This document shows positions 8,685 through 15,567 of a DNA stretch of 64,000 nucleotides, in pieces. Position 1 is the first letter of the stretch, and every line of letters starts with the position of its first letter. The notes beneath the pieces were generated by a model that was given only the letters and a program-made list of their open reading frames with translations, made no database searches and was not told where the DNA came from. The stretch is taken from positions 2,480,001 to 2,544,000 of the forward strand of contig FSRV01000001.1 of assembly GCA_900142905.1 (NCBI GenBank). Direction: 5' to 3'. The position numbers and the translations under genes were made by a program. This stretch comes from Burkholderia sp. GAS332 (GTDB lineage Bacteria; Pseudomonadota; Gammaproteobacteria; Burkholderiales; Burkholderiaceae).

Positions 8685-9026
8685 TCAAGAGCCGGAATAA
8701 ATAGTGCAGAAGCTGACAGGTCCAACGCAGGCTGACGGACCTGAAGGAGGCGTCTCCCGTTTGATATGGCCGGCATCGCTTGTGCCTGTCGTTGCAACAC
8801 CCATCCCACTGTCGCTGGTTTGTTGCTTGAGCCGCGCGACCTGCTGTTCAAAGATCGGCGCAACGTCGGGGTACGACGTATCACTCGCAAAATTCAGTCC
8901 GTTGCGTTCGGCTTCAATCAACTCCTGCCGCACCTGCGCCCGGGTCTTTTCTTGAGCCTGCGCGTTAATCGAAATGCCCGATGCGGCGGCGAGAATCAGG
9001 GCAAAAATCATGGTTCGCTTATTCAC
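8685..9026 (-). CDS. Secreted DUF4148-like protein with CVxPVSxC tail
   Basis: 113 residues from the GTG at 9026, chosen because TTGGAGTTCAAA gives a good ribosome site and the product then starts with NKR plus a hydrophobic core like its relatives; the TTG at 9038 is less likely. The signal peptide ends near INAQA. The core KTRAQVRQELIEAERNGLNF...SYPDVAPIFEQQVARLKQQ resembles the protein at 17498 more than the one at 8237. The extension (SDSGMG, TSDAGHIK) and last residues CVGPVSFCTIYSGS are shared with 8237. So the same C-terminal tail sits on two different DUF4148 subtypes. The probable promoter at 9268-9296 would leave a leader of about 235 bases. Confidence 0.85.
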   Translation of the reverse strand: MNKRTMIFALILAAASGISINAQAQEKTRAQVRQELIEAERNGLNFASDTSYPDVAPIFEQQVARLKQQTSDSGMGVATTGTSDAGHIKRETPPSGPSACVGPVSFCTIYSGS

Positions 9027-9267
9027 TTTGAACTCCAATATAAATGGCGGGAAGTTGCTGGTTCTGCATCATGAAGCGCGCGAAAAACTCAACCGGGTTC
9101 CGTCGGACCCCATGCGTCGCAGAGGCCCTATTGTCGGAGACAGGCTAGATGCAAAGCCACCGTTCGTTGCTATCCAGAACGTTGGACACCGCGTTCCCCT
9201 TTTCTCTGCTCGCTTCAATGTGAGAGGATGGAACGCTGCAGTCTTCATCAGGCGTGTTCACACTACG

Positions 9268-9296
9268 GTATACCGGGAGCTGGCGCCGCTTATTCC
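9268..9296 (-). promoter_or_regulatory. ECF-type promoter motif (GGAATAA-N16-GTATAC)
   Basis: Minus-strand GGAATAA (9290-9296) and GTATAC (9268-9273) with 16 bases between. It would transcribe the two tail-bearing DUF4148 genes after a long leader that shows no gene of its own. Confidence 0.6.
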
Positions 9297-9431
9297 CAAA
9301 GTTACCAAGGGTGCAGGCAAAATATGATGCATTAGCGACCGCGTCGCCTAGCATGTTGCTGGTGCAGATCAACGGCATCAGGTCATTCCATCCCTGGCCA
9401 CATATTCATCATCGCTGCGCGGCACATCGTT

Positions 9432-9460
9432 GGAATAAACAGGCCGACTCTCCGGTATTT
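9432..9460 (+). promoter_or_regulatory. ECF-type promoter motif (GGAATAA-N16-GTATTT)
   Basis: GGAATAA (9432-9438) and GTATTT (9455-9460) at 16-base spacing. Downstream is a frame at 9495-9887 with a fair ribosome site (CTGGAGGACCCGCCG) but an unfamiliar, low-complexity product that overlaps the 3' end of the opposite cytochrome b561 gene. I do not trust that frame, so this is a second orphan motif. Confidence 0.5.
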
Positions 9461-9791
9461 CTGTCAGACGCCAGGAAACCTGGAGGACCCGCCGATGGGC
9501 CGCGATGGGAGGAAGGCCAGGAAGGTTCCGGGCTGGTCGCAGCGGAATCTCGCCGGTGACCTCAAGGCGGTCGAGGAACCAGGCTCATCCGTGATCCGGG
9601 ATGGAGCTACCGTTTTTCAGCAAACGCAGACGACAACGCCTCGCTGCTGCCATGGAACATGCCTATCCAACCCTCACGATAAATCCCTCCCGCGAGGAAC
9701 TCGATCAATATTCGACGACCCGGCGTTGCCTACGTTGAGGAAAACCTCGAAGGAGGCCGGGAGGGGGCGCCTCCCGCGAAGTTCCTGTAGA

Positions 9792-10331
9792 TCAAATTCC
9801 CATGCGTCCAGCAACGCCGTCGCGCTCGATGAACTTGTGTTTCAACGCGGCGGCGATATGCGCAATCAGCAAGAGCGCGAGCGTTAGCACCAACCCGCGG
9901 TGCAGCGTGTCAGTCAGCAAACGCAAAGGTTCGTCCCGGTCGATGAAGACCGGCATATCCGCCAAACCAAAAAAACTTACCGGATGTGCGCCCGCCAGTC
10001 GGTGCACGTAACCGGCAAGCGGCACTAGGAACAGCAGTACGTACAGCGTTCCGTGCAACACGCTCGCAGAATACGCTTGCCACCTCGGGATGCTGGGCGG
10101 GAGTGCCGGCGGTGTACGCATAAGGCGCCACAGTAGGCGCGGCGCCATCAGCATGAAGATCAAGCTGCCGATCGATGCGTGATAGAACAAGATGCCGTTG
10201 AAGCGCGGTGAGTTATGCGGGAATGTATCGATATAGAGTCCGATCGACAGGTTCAACAGGATCAAGAACGCGATGGACCAGTGCATGATGATGGCAAAGC
10301 GTGTGTAAGTGTCATTGTTGGCGCGGGACAT
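9792..10331 (-). CDS. Cytochrome b561 family membrane protein
   Basis: About 179 residues with four transmembrane helices: IIMHWSIAFLILLNLSIGLY, FYHASIGSLIFMLMAPRLLW, SVLHGTLYVLLFLVPLAGYV and HRGLVLTLALLLIAHIAAAL. Histidines at the helix ends (MHW, YHAS, LHGT, LHRG, IAH) are the expected haem b ligands. This class of diheme quinol-linked b561 proteins handles superoxide or passes electrons to periplasmic partners. A YceI-like protein, a common companion of b561 genes, is encoded nearby at 12780. The start could be ATG 10331 or GTG 10343; neither has a strong ribosome site. The ECF-type motif at 10418-10446 lies about 90 bases upstream. Confidence 0.85.
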   Translation of the reverse strand: MSRANNDTYTRFAIIMHWSIAFLILLNLSIGLYIDTFPHNSPRFNGILFYHASIGSLIFMLMAPRLLWRLMRTPPALPPSIPRWQAYSASVLHGTLYVLLFLVPLAGYVHRLAGAHPVSFFGLADMPVFIDRDEPLRLLTDTLHRGLVLTLALLLIAHIAAALKHKFIERDGVAGRMGI

Positions 10332-10417
10332 GAGAGATTTCACTTTTTAAAATAATGTGACGGGCGGACCTCGCTTGCCAGATCGATCGGCAATGCAAAC
10401 TGCGTGGTTGCAAACCG

Positions 10418-10446
10418 AAAAACCATCTCAAAGCCGGATTTATTCC
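10418..10446 (-). promoter_or_regulatory. ECF-type promoter motif (GGAATAA-N16-GTTTTT)
   Basis: Minus-strand GGAATAA (10440-10446) and GTTTTT (10418-10423), 16 bases apart, directly upstream of cytochrome b561. A weaker copy with the same spacing (GGAATAG...GTTGTG, 10553-10581) lies further upstream on the same strand. Confidence 0.6.
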
Positions 10447-10610
10447 CGTCGCTCGCATCAAAGTGGTTGAGCCGCCTCTGAATGCAGCGGCGCGCTCCCG
10501 GCACGAGTACACACCCCCGAACAGGCAATTCTTGCGATTATGCTGACCGGAGCACAACCGCAAGTACGCGCGCTCTATTCCCGGTCGGTTGCCAACACGC
10601 TAGTCCTTCG

Positions 10611-10639
10611 GGAATAACCTCACTCGAGTTGCGGTATGG
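10611..10639 (+). promoter_or_regulatory. ECF-type promoter motif (GGAATAA-N16-GTATGG)
   Basis: GGAATAA (10611-10617) and GTATGG (10634-10639), spacing 16. Predicted start about 50 bases before the ATG at 10695. Confidence 0.6.
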
Positions 10640-10694
10640 AAAAGACACCCTCCCGATGCTTCGGGACTGGTGAACCACCGTTCGGGAGAAGGAC

Positions 10695-11204
10695 ATGAGA
10701 CGTATCTATTTGCTATTGCCGAATGTGCACAGTGCACAGATGACTATCAACGAACTTCTGTTATTGCGGGTCGAGTGGCGACATATCCACGTGATCGCCA
10801 ATCACAATGTGCCGCTCGAGGATTTGCCAGAAGCAACGCTGGCGCAACGCAGCGATCTGTTGCCCGCCCTCGCGAGAGGGGTGGCGATGGGCGGCCTCAC
10901 GGGGACGCTGGCCGGACTGGTCGCACTGGCGTTCCCGCCGGCCGGCCTGACGATTGCAGGCGGCGCGGTCGTGGCAATCACGCTCTGTGGCGCCGGCTTT
11001 GGTGCATGGACAGCGACGATGATTGGCGTCGATGTACCGAATACGCGGCTCAAGCGCTTTGAACAGGCTATAGAAAAAGGCGAACTGCTGATGATGGTCG
11101 ACGTCGCGAAAGATCGCGTCGAAGAAATCGAGGAGGTGATCAAGCTGCGTCACGCCGAGGCCGACATTCAGGGAACGGACCCGACAATTCCGGCGTTTCC
11201 GTGA
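10695..11204 (+). CDS. DUF1269-like membrane protein
   Basis: 169 residues; the ATG follows GAGAAGGAC. The N-terminus (RRIYLLLPNVHSAQMTINEL, then WRHIHVIANHNVPLEDLPEA) folds like a small alpha/beta regulatory unit. Next come two glycine-rich membrane segments (ALARGVAMGGLTGTLAGLVA and GLTIAGGAVVAITLCGAGFG) and a C-terminal soluble helix with RFEQAIEKGELLMMVDVAKD, RVEEIEEVI. This layout is typical of DUF1269/glycine-zipper stress proteins that sense or permeabilise membranes; no biochemical role is established. It is monocistronic and lies behind an ECF-type motif. A GC-rich hairpin follows at 11293-11322. Confidence 0.75.
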   Translation: MRRIYLLLPNVHSAQMTINELLLLRVEWRHIHVIANHNVPLEDLPEATLAQRSDLLPALARGVAMGGLTGTLAGLVALAFPPAGLTIAGGAVVAITLCGAGFGAWTATMIGVDVPNTRLKRFEQAIEKGELLMMVDVAKDRVEEIEEVIKLRHAEADIQGTDPTIPAFP

Positions 11205-11292
11205 TGGCGCGTAATGCCATCTTGTTCCATCGCAATGACGCGGCCCGCCATGATGTACGAACCAATTTGAGCGACAGAAAGCTCGTTGTCGT

Positions 11293-11322
11293 GCGGGGCA
11301 GCGCGGCGAGGTGGTGCCCCGC
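11293..11322 (+). terminator. Possible terminator hairpin
   Basis: GCGGGGCA (11293-11300) pairs with TGCCCCGC (11315-11322) across a 14-base loop, about 90 bases after the DUF1269-like gene. There is no T run; weak candidate. Confidence 0.3.
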
Positions 11323-11384
11323 CCCAGTAGGCTGCGAAGGGCAACCGTCGCGCTACCGAGTGGCGTTGGGGGCGTGAGCGAAGG

Positions 11385-11413
11385 GGAATAAGGCCGCCGG
11401 GTCAACCCGGCAG
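11385..11413 (+). promoter_or_regulatory. Decayed ECF-type motif in front of a DUF4148 pseudogene
   Basis: A perfect GGAATAA (11385-11391) is present, but the hexamer at the correct spacing is CGGCAG, which no longer fits the GT(C/T/A)T pattern. It precedes a frameshifted DUF4148 gene, so promoter and gene seem to have decayed together. Confidence 0.4.
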
Positions 11414-11450
11414 CCAATCTCAGACGCTCGTTTACTCAAGGAGTCGTGAC

Positions 11451-11767
11451 GTGAAACCGAATTCGCTGAATCGACGTGTCGTGCTATCCATACCTGATTC
11501 GCTTATTGTGAACGCTGCGCTGTTGGCAGCATCGAACTGTGTACGCGCAAACGTCGTTGGAATTCGGGACAATTCACATAACGCGTTCAGAGGTTACTTA
11601 CGAGCTCGAAAAGCCGAAGTGAGCCGGATATAGCGCCTTCTCCAGGTGCCGATCCGTACCACCCCCGACATTCAGGCGGGCAACAGCGGGTCGAAGCCAA
11701 ACTTCAAGCGGAATAGAATGCGCTAATGGCCGGTAACGACGCGGCGCAGACCCGATCCATGCCTTGA
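11451..11767 (+). pseudogene. Frameshifted DUF4148 gene
   Basis: It begins GTG AAA CCG AAT TCG with a good ribosome site (AAGGAGTCGTGAC). The start KPNSLNRRV...SLIVNAALLAASNCVRAN parallels KLNSLNRLV...SLIVSAVLMATSACVYAQ of the intact gene at 13906. After the signal peptide the homology moves frames: HITRSEVTYELE in one, then GADPYHPRH, QQRVEAKLQAE and MAGNDAAQTR in another, matching HQFTRAEVRQELK, DIQAAEQRLAAKRQAE and LTGGNQMAQTK. Two or more frame changes and two in-frame stops make it non-functional. Confidence 0.8.
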
Positions 11768-11787
11768 TCAAGATTGACGATACGTCT

Positions 11788-12165
11788 ATGAAAAACTCCT
11801 TCCTGAACGGCTCAACTGCACGCGGCGTCGTCGCCGCGTTGAGTCTCGCGATCGCGCAACTGGCGAACGCCCATGCCTATCCAAAACTTCAGGTGCCGCC
11901 CCCTAGGGCTAGCATGTCTGTTTCGCCCAGGGAGGTGTCGATCGATTTCGATGACGGACTCGAAGCGGCATTTAGCGCGATCACGGTGACGGATGCACAG
12001 CGGAGGTCCGTGACGCTTGGTAAGTCGATGGTCGATTCGTCGAACCCTAAGCACATGTCGGTGCTGCTGAACCCGCTCACGCCCGGTGTGTATACGGTCA
12101 CGTGGGTTGCGGTCGCCGCCGACGGGCATCGTACGGAAGCCGAATATACCTTCACGGTCAAATAG
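11788..12165 (+). CDS. CopC-family periplasmic copper-binding protein
   Basis: 125 residues from ATG 11788. The Sec signal is MKNSFLNGST...LSLAIAQLANA; cleavage after NA puts His at mature residue 1, a CopC copper ligand. The CopC beta-barrel motifs follow: VSPREVSIDFDDGLEAAFSA, ITVTDAQRR, LNPLTPGVYTVTWVAVAADG and HRTEAEYTFTV, where the DGH near the C-terminus carries the second conserved copper ligand pair. It thus likely binds Cu(II) in the periplasm. It stands alone, without a CopD partner in the window. I found no ECF motif directly in front of it, and the ribosome site is weak. Confidence 0.8.
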   Translation: MKNSFLNGSTARGVVAALSLAIAQLANAHAYPKLQVPPPRASMSVSPREVSIDFDDGLEAAFSAITVTDAQRRSVTLGKSMVDSSNPKHMSVLLNPLTPGVYTVTWVAVAADGHRTEAEYTFTVK

Positions 12166-12194
12166 CGGCGATCTTGCCTGGCGTTGTGTTTGCA

Positions 12195-12475
12195 TTAGGA
12201 GTTCAGTGATTCTTTCTGCAATCTTCGGCGCTCAAGTCCGTTGCGCACAATCGGATTGATGCGGGCAATCACGACATCGTGTGTTCCGCAGTTATAGATC
12301 AGACGGAAAATTACCGGGTTACCGACATAGCCTCCGTCCCAGCAATGTTCGCAGTTGATCTCTACCGCCTGGAACAGCGTGGGGAGGCAGGCCGAAGCAA
12401 GCACCGCCTCTCTACACAGCTCCTGGCCCGAAAAGATCCGTATTTTGCCGGTCTCAACATTAGTTGCGCATAGAT
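12195..12475 (-). pseudogene. Patatin-like phospholipase remnant
   Basis: The minus strand encodes ATNVETGKIRIFSGQELCRE, AVLASACLPTLFQAVEI and YWDGGYxGNP-like text (here CWDGGYVGNP), then VVIARINPI. This is the region around the catalytic Asp (DGG) of bacterial patatin phospholipases. The Ser-containing N-terminal part is absent and the end is irregular, so it is a gene fragment. It has no recognisable promoter. Confidence 0.65.
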
Positions 12476-12779
12476 CCAGCCACGCCCTCGATTACCTAAC
12501 CGTCCCGGCCGTTCTCGCACGCCTACGATCCGTTGGCGCCATGCCAGCGTGGCCTTGTTCCGAATATAAAGGCCTGTCACGTCTATGCACACACCCTGTG
12601 AAGACATTCGGGTGAAGCCAAGGTATCCAAAAAAAATATTACGTTACGTCGCTGCGACGCACGATGTCATGTCTCTATTGCCCGTGTCTTTAAGGCGGAG
12701 CATATCGATTGACCAACCCGAAAGTGCTGTCCTTGAGACCGTAGATGATGAGCGGCTCGGCGTGTTCGCGGTTGTGCCC

Positions 12780-13520
12780 CTAGGCGAATGCGGCAAGCTG
12801 ATCCCGGACTGGGCCGTCTATCCCTCTCCTGAACGACACATCGGGCACGCCCATAGCGCGCCCGGGCGCCGCGGATTGCCGGACAAACTCCGCCTGAATC
12901 CGCACGTTTACGTCATCGCCTACGGCTGGGAACCACGTCGATAGTCCAAACCTCGCGCGGCTGAGATGGCCTTCCGCCGAGAAGCCGAGCGTGTCCTGTT
13001 TCGTCAGTGGATCGGGCGCGAAGCCGTTTAACGTCACGTCAAGCGTGACCGGTTGAGTGGTGCCGCGGATCGTCAGATCGCCGGTCAACGTACCGCGGGC
13101 GTCTCCTGTACGTTCGAAACGCGTGCTGACGAACCGGATCTGCGGGTAGCGCGCCACGTCGAACATATCAGCGCCCTTGACGAGCTTGTCGAGGAGCGGC
13201 ACGTTGGTATCCACGCTGGCGGCATCGATGGTCGCCGTGACTGAACTCCTGTCGAGCCCGCCTTCGTCCCAGTCGAGATTTGCGGTCGCGCGATCGAGGC
13301 GCATCGTGAAGCGCGAATACTTGAAGTGATCGACATCGAATGTAATGCTCCAGTGGTGCGGATCAAGGTCGTACTGACCTGGCGGCACTCGCGTTTCAGA
13401 CTGGCTGACGGTATGCGTGACCACTTGAAGTGGCGTGCATGAAGCGGCTATCGCGAGCACCGAAATCCACAACGCGCACGCGACAATCGCATGAACGGAA
13501 TGCTTCTTCACCGCTTTCAT
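12780..13520 (-). CDS. YceI-like lipoprotein
   Basis: About 246 residues from ATG 13520. This start is chosen because the promoter motif at 13620-13648 would start transcription near 13613, after the longer frame's first codon. The lipobox ISVLAIAASC predicts a lipid-anchored protein. The YceI lipocalin-like domain follows: YDLDPHHWSITFDVDHFKYS, ATIDAASVDTNVPLLDKLVK, ADMFDVARYPQIRFVSTRFE, GDLTIRGTTQPVTLDVTLNG and GFSAEGHLSRARFGLSTW. YceI proteins bind polyisoprenoids such as ubiquinone in the periplasm and often accompany cytochrome b561, present here at 9792. A relic of a second copy lies at 4380. Confidence 0.85.
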   Translation of the reverse strand: MKAVKKHSVHAIVACALWISVLAIAASCTPLQVVTHTVSQSETRVPPGQYDLDPHHWSITFDVDHFKYSRFTMRLDRATANLDWDEGGLDRSSVTATIDAASVDTNVPLLDKLVKGADMFDVARYPQIRFVSTRFERTGDARGTLTGDLTIRGTTQPVTLDVTLNGFAPDPLTKQDTLGFSAEGHLSRARFGLSTWFPAVGDDVNVRIQAEFVRQSAAPGRAMGVPDVSFRRGIDGPVRDQLAAFA

Positions 13521-13619
13521 CCCAGTGCTTAACCAGCGTAATCGAGAATCGCCAGAGAAAGGACGACCACTGCAAATTCCTAAATTGCAAACCTCAGACC
13601 GTTTTTCGATATGCAATGA

Positions 13620-13648
13620 GTAGACTCCGTTTCGTCGCCGGATATTCC
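13620..13648 (-). promoter_or_regulatory. ECF-type promoter motif (GGAATAT-N16-GTCTAC)
   Basis: Minus-strand GGAATAT (13642-13648) and GTCTAC (13620-13625). The spacer CCGGCGACGAAACGGA is nearly the same as that of the motif at 15225, and the GTCTAC hexamer is shared with 15225 and 17780. It drives the YceI-like lipoprotein. Confidence 0.75.
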
Positions 13649-13803
13649 CGCAGCCTGTGAAAAATGGAAATTTTCACGACTGAAACACTTAAAAAAGATC
13701 GATTGCGGTGTGAGTAGACGAGCCGTGGTTCCGTTGACGGATCATCCGGCCATATCTTCAGGCCGGATGGAGCGACACCGCGCAGGGCGGCTCCAGACAG
13801 TAG

Positions 13804-13832
13804 GGAATAAGGATGACGGTTCAGTGGTTTAC
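13804..13832 (+). promoter_or_regulatory. ECF-type promoter motif (GGAATAA-N16-GTTTAC)
   Basis: GGAATAA (13804-13810) and GTTTAC (13827-13832), spacing 16, about 70 bases before the DUF4148 gene at 13906. Confidence 0.7.
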
Positions 13833-13905
13833 CCATGCAGAGCGACGTGCGCTGGAATCGAGTGGATTGCGGCCATCACGCGCTCGAAACCCAAGGAGTA
13901 GCAAC

Positions 13906-14223
13906 ATGAAATTGAATTCGCTTAATCGGCTTGTTGGTCAAGCCGCGCGTGGTTCGCTCATCGTGAGTGCGGTGCTGATGGCAACGTCAGCCTGTGTGTA
14001 CGCGCAAACGTCGGCGGAGCCCGGCACGCATCAGTTCACCCGTGCCGAAGTGCGGCAAGAACTCAAGGAGTTGGCGGCGGTCGGATATCGCCCTGTTCCC
14101 AATGATCTCTACTACCCCGAGGACATTCAGGCGGCAGAACAAAGGCTGGCGGCCAAACGTCAAGCGGAGCAGGATGCGCTTACGGGGGGGAACCAGATGG
14201 CGCAGACGAAGCCCACGCCGTGA
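13906..14223 (+). CDS. Secreted DUF4148 protein
   Basis: 105 residues from ATG 13906 (ribosome site CCAAGGAGTAGCAAC). The signal peptide KLNSLNRLV...IVSAVLMATSACVYAQ is followed by the DUF4148 core FTRAEVRQELKELAAVGYRP, YYPEDIQAAEQRLAAKRQAE, and a short tail ending QTKPTP. It lacks the CVxPVSxC tail. It is closest to the protein at 17038 (same QTKPTP end) and to the pseudogene at 11451. The function is unknown. The ECF-type motif upstream suggests stress induction. Confidence 0.85.
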   Translation: MKLNSLNRLVGQAARGSLIVSAVLMATSACVYAQTSAEPGTHQFTRAEVRQELKELAAVGYRPVPNDLYYPEDIQAAEQRLAAKRQAEQDALTGGNQMAQTKPTP

Positions 14224-14843
14224 ATGCGACGGATGGCGCGTACAGGTCGCACTCGGTTTCTCGAAGCCGGGCAGCGTCGATTTGAGGGGCGTCCGTCGAT
14301 AGTTACGAACAACGCTTTCGGCTTGACTGGAAGCGCAAGAAAAGGCGCAGGTCTCGCGTTGCTCAGCTAGTGACAATCGGACCTTGGATGCTGCTGGTAA
14401 AGAATCGCCATGACGCAAAGCGTCTGTCCAGGTGACATCGATAGTAAGCGGCATCGGGGGCGCACCGTTTGATTGAGAAGTGCTGATGGTTCATGCCGAA
14501 GCGCGAGAGGACTGCATGTGTGTGAGGATGGGCGATCGGAAACCCTTCATCGGCCCCACACGGTTGTGGGTTGGCCGGTGGTGCGTTGCGGTCCGGTTAC
14601 TGCCTCGAAAACCGGCGTTCACTAAAGCGTGTCTGACATTGACCCATTCGTTAATCCCGGCTCTGGCCGACGGGAACTGCGCGGCCCGCTAAGGACAGGT
14701 TTGCCCGGCACGCAAGCGCCGGGCAACTGGTGAAAATGAAAACGCTTCGTCACCCTTTTTGCGATGCGCCCCTGGCTGCGATCACCAGCCATCTGCCATG
14801 CACATTTTTCGCCCTTGATACCAGACATGAAGAGAACTCCCAT
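14224..14843. other. 620 bases without a recognisable gene
   Basis: I see no coding signal. A short hairpin at 14701-14725 (TTGCCCGGC / GCCGGGCAA) might end the minus-strand lipoprotein transcript. Confidence 0.4.
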
Positions 14844-15107
14844 TCAGGAGCCGAAGAACGGCTGGCAGTAGCTGACTGGACCTACGCATTCAGTGCTGCC
14901 GGCCTGGGGCAGGGACGTGCATCCCGCAGTCATCAGTCCCGCGAAGGCGGCGGGGAGCCAGACTGCGCGGCGGATGCGCGACGAAGCCTTCCTGCCTGCG
15001 GGCTGGCTGCGCAAACCTGGAATGCCGTTCGCCGCCTTGTTGTCGCGGGCTGCGCCAGCGCTGTACGCGCCGAGGACCGGGCTGTCGCGAAGATCAAACT
15101 GGTTCAT
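14844..15107 (-). CDS. Tiny lipoprotein ending in CVGPVSYC
   Basis: 87 residues from ATG 15107 (ribosome site AACAGGAGATGCGAAA). The first ~45 residues are polar and basic, then AVWLPAAFAGLMTAGC forms a hydrophobic segment with a lipobox (MTAGC). If cleaved there, the mature lipoprotein is only about 25 residues: the lipidated Cys, a short linker, and TECVGPVSYCQPFFGS. This end matches the last residues of the two DUF4148 proteins at 8237 and 8685. The long polar stretch before the hydrophobic segment is unusual for a lipoprotein signal; internal initiation or a membrane anchor are alternatives. It is expressed from the ECF-type motif at 15225-15253. I know no named family. Confidence 0.7.
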   Translation of the reverse strand: MNQFDLRDSPVLGAYSAGAARDNKAANGIPGLRSQPAGRKASSRIRRAVWLPAAFAGLMTAGCTSLPQAGSTECVGPVSYCQPFFGS

Positions 15108-15224
15108 TTTCGCATCTCCTGTTTTCAATTGGAGCGGGGGCGACCCTGCAGGTCTTTGCACTTTCAGGCGCGGCTTCGCATGGACGTGAGCATGTCTAAT
15201 CGACGTGCGCAATTGGTTAGCTAT

Positions 15225-15253
15225 GTAGACGCTGTTTCGTCGGTGGATATTCC
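15225..15253 (-). promoter_or_regulatory. ECF-type promoter motif (GGAATAT-N16-GTCTAC)
   Basis: Minus-strand GGAATAT (15247-15253), spacer CCACCGACGAAACAGC, GTCTAC (15225-15230). It lies 118 bases upstream of the tiny lipoprotein. Confidence 0.75.
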
Positions 15254-15465
15254 CGCACCTTCAATAAAGCGCATTTGGCCGACAGCCAAATCAGTTCGCC
15301 GTCGGCTCGTCAGCATCAGGCGGCGGATCGGTATTGGTCATCGATTCTGATCACGTCACGGTTACGTGCGTGGCAATGCGATTCTGGTGCGCGGCCACCG
15401 CAGCCAACCAGGGCGCCAATCGGTTGCGTCGACCCCACGACCACATTCGAAATGTGCAGCGGGCT

Positions 15466-15494
15466 GGAATAAAACGGATGATCCGGCGGTCTAT
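15466..15494 (+). promoter_or_regulatory. ECF-type promoter motif (GGAATAA-N16-GTCTAT)
   Basis: GGAATAA (15466-15472) and GTCTAT (15489-15494), close to the apparent consensus. It lies about 70 bases upstream of the metallophosphoesterase-cupredoxin pair. Confidence 0.75.
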
Positions 15495-15567
15495 GCATTG
15501 AAGCCAGTCCGGAGGCCCGTCGGATAGTCTGGCGTTCTACCTCCTGAACCTTAGTCGTGAGGACACT

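Noticed and set aside
8694..8700. GGAATAA on the plus strand near the DUF4148 pair
   Set aside because: It is part of the codons for the C-terminal residues of the minus-strand gene at 8685, and no GTHTW hexamer follows at 16 bases.
10553..10581. GGAATAG-N16-GTTGTG upstream of cytochrome b561
   Set aside because: Both elements deviate from the family and a better site lies closer to the gene; kept only as a weak second promoter candidate.
14701..14725. Hairpin TTGCCCGGC / GCCGGGCAA
   Set aside because: Short stem without a T run and more than 100 bases from the nearest gene end; too weak to call a terminator.
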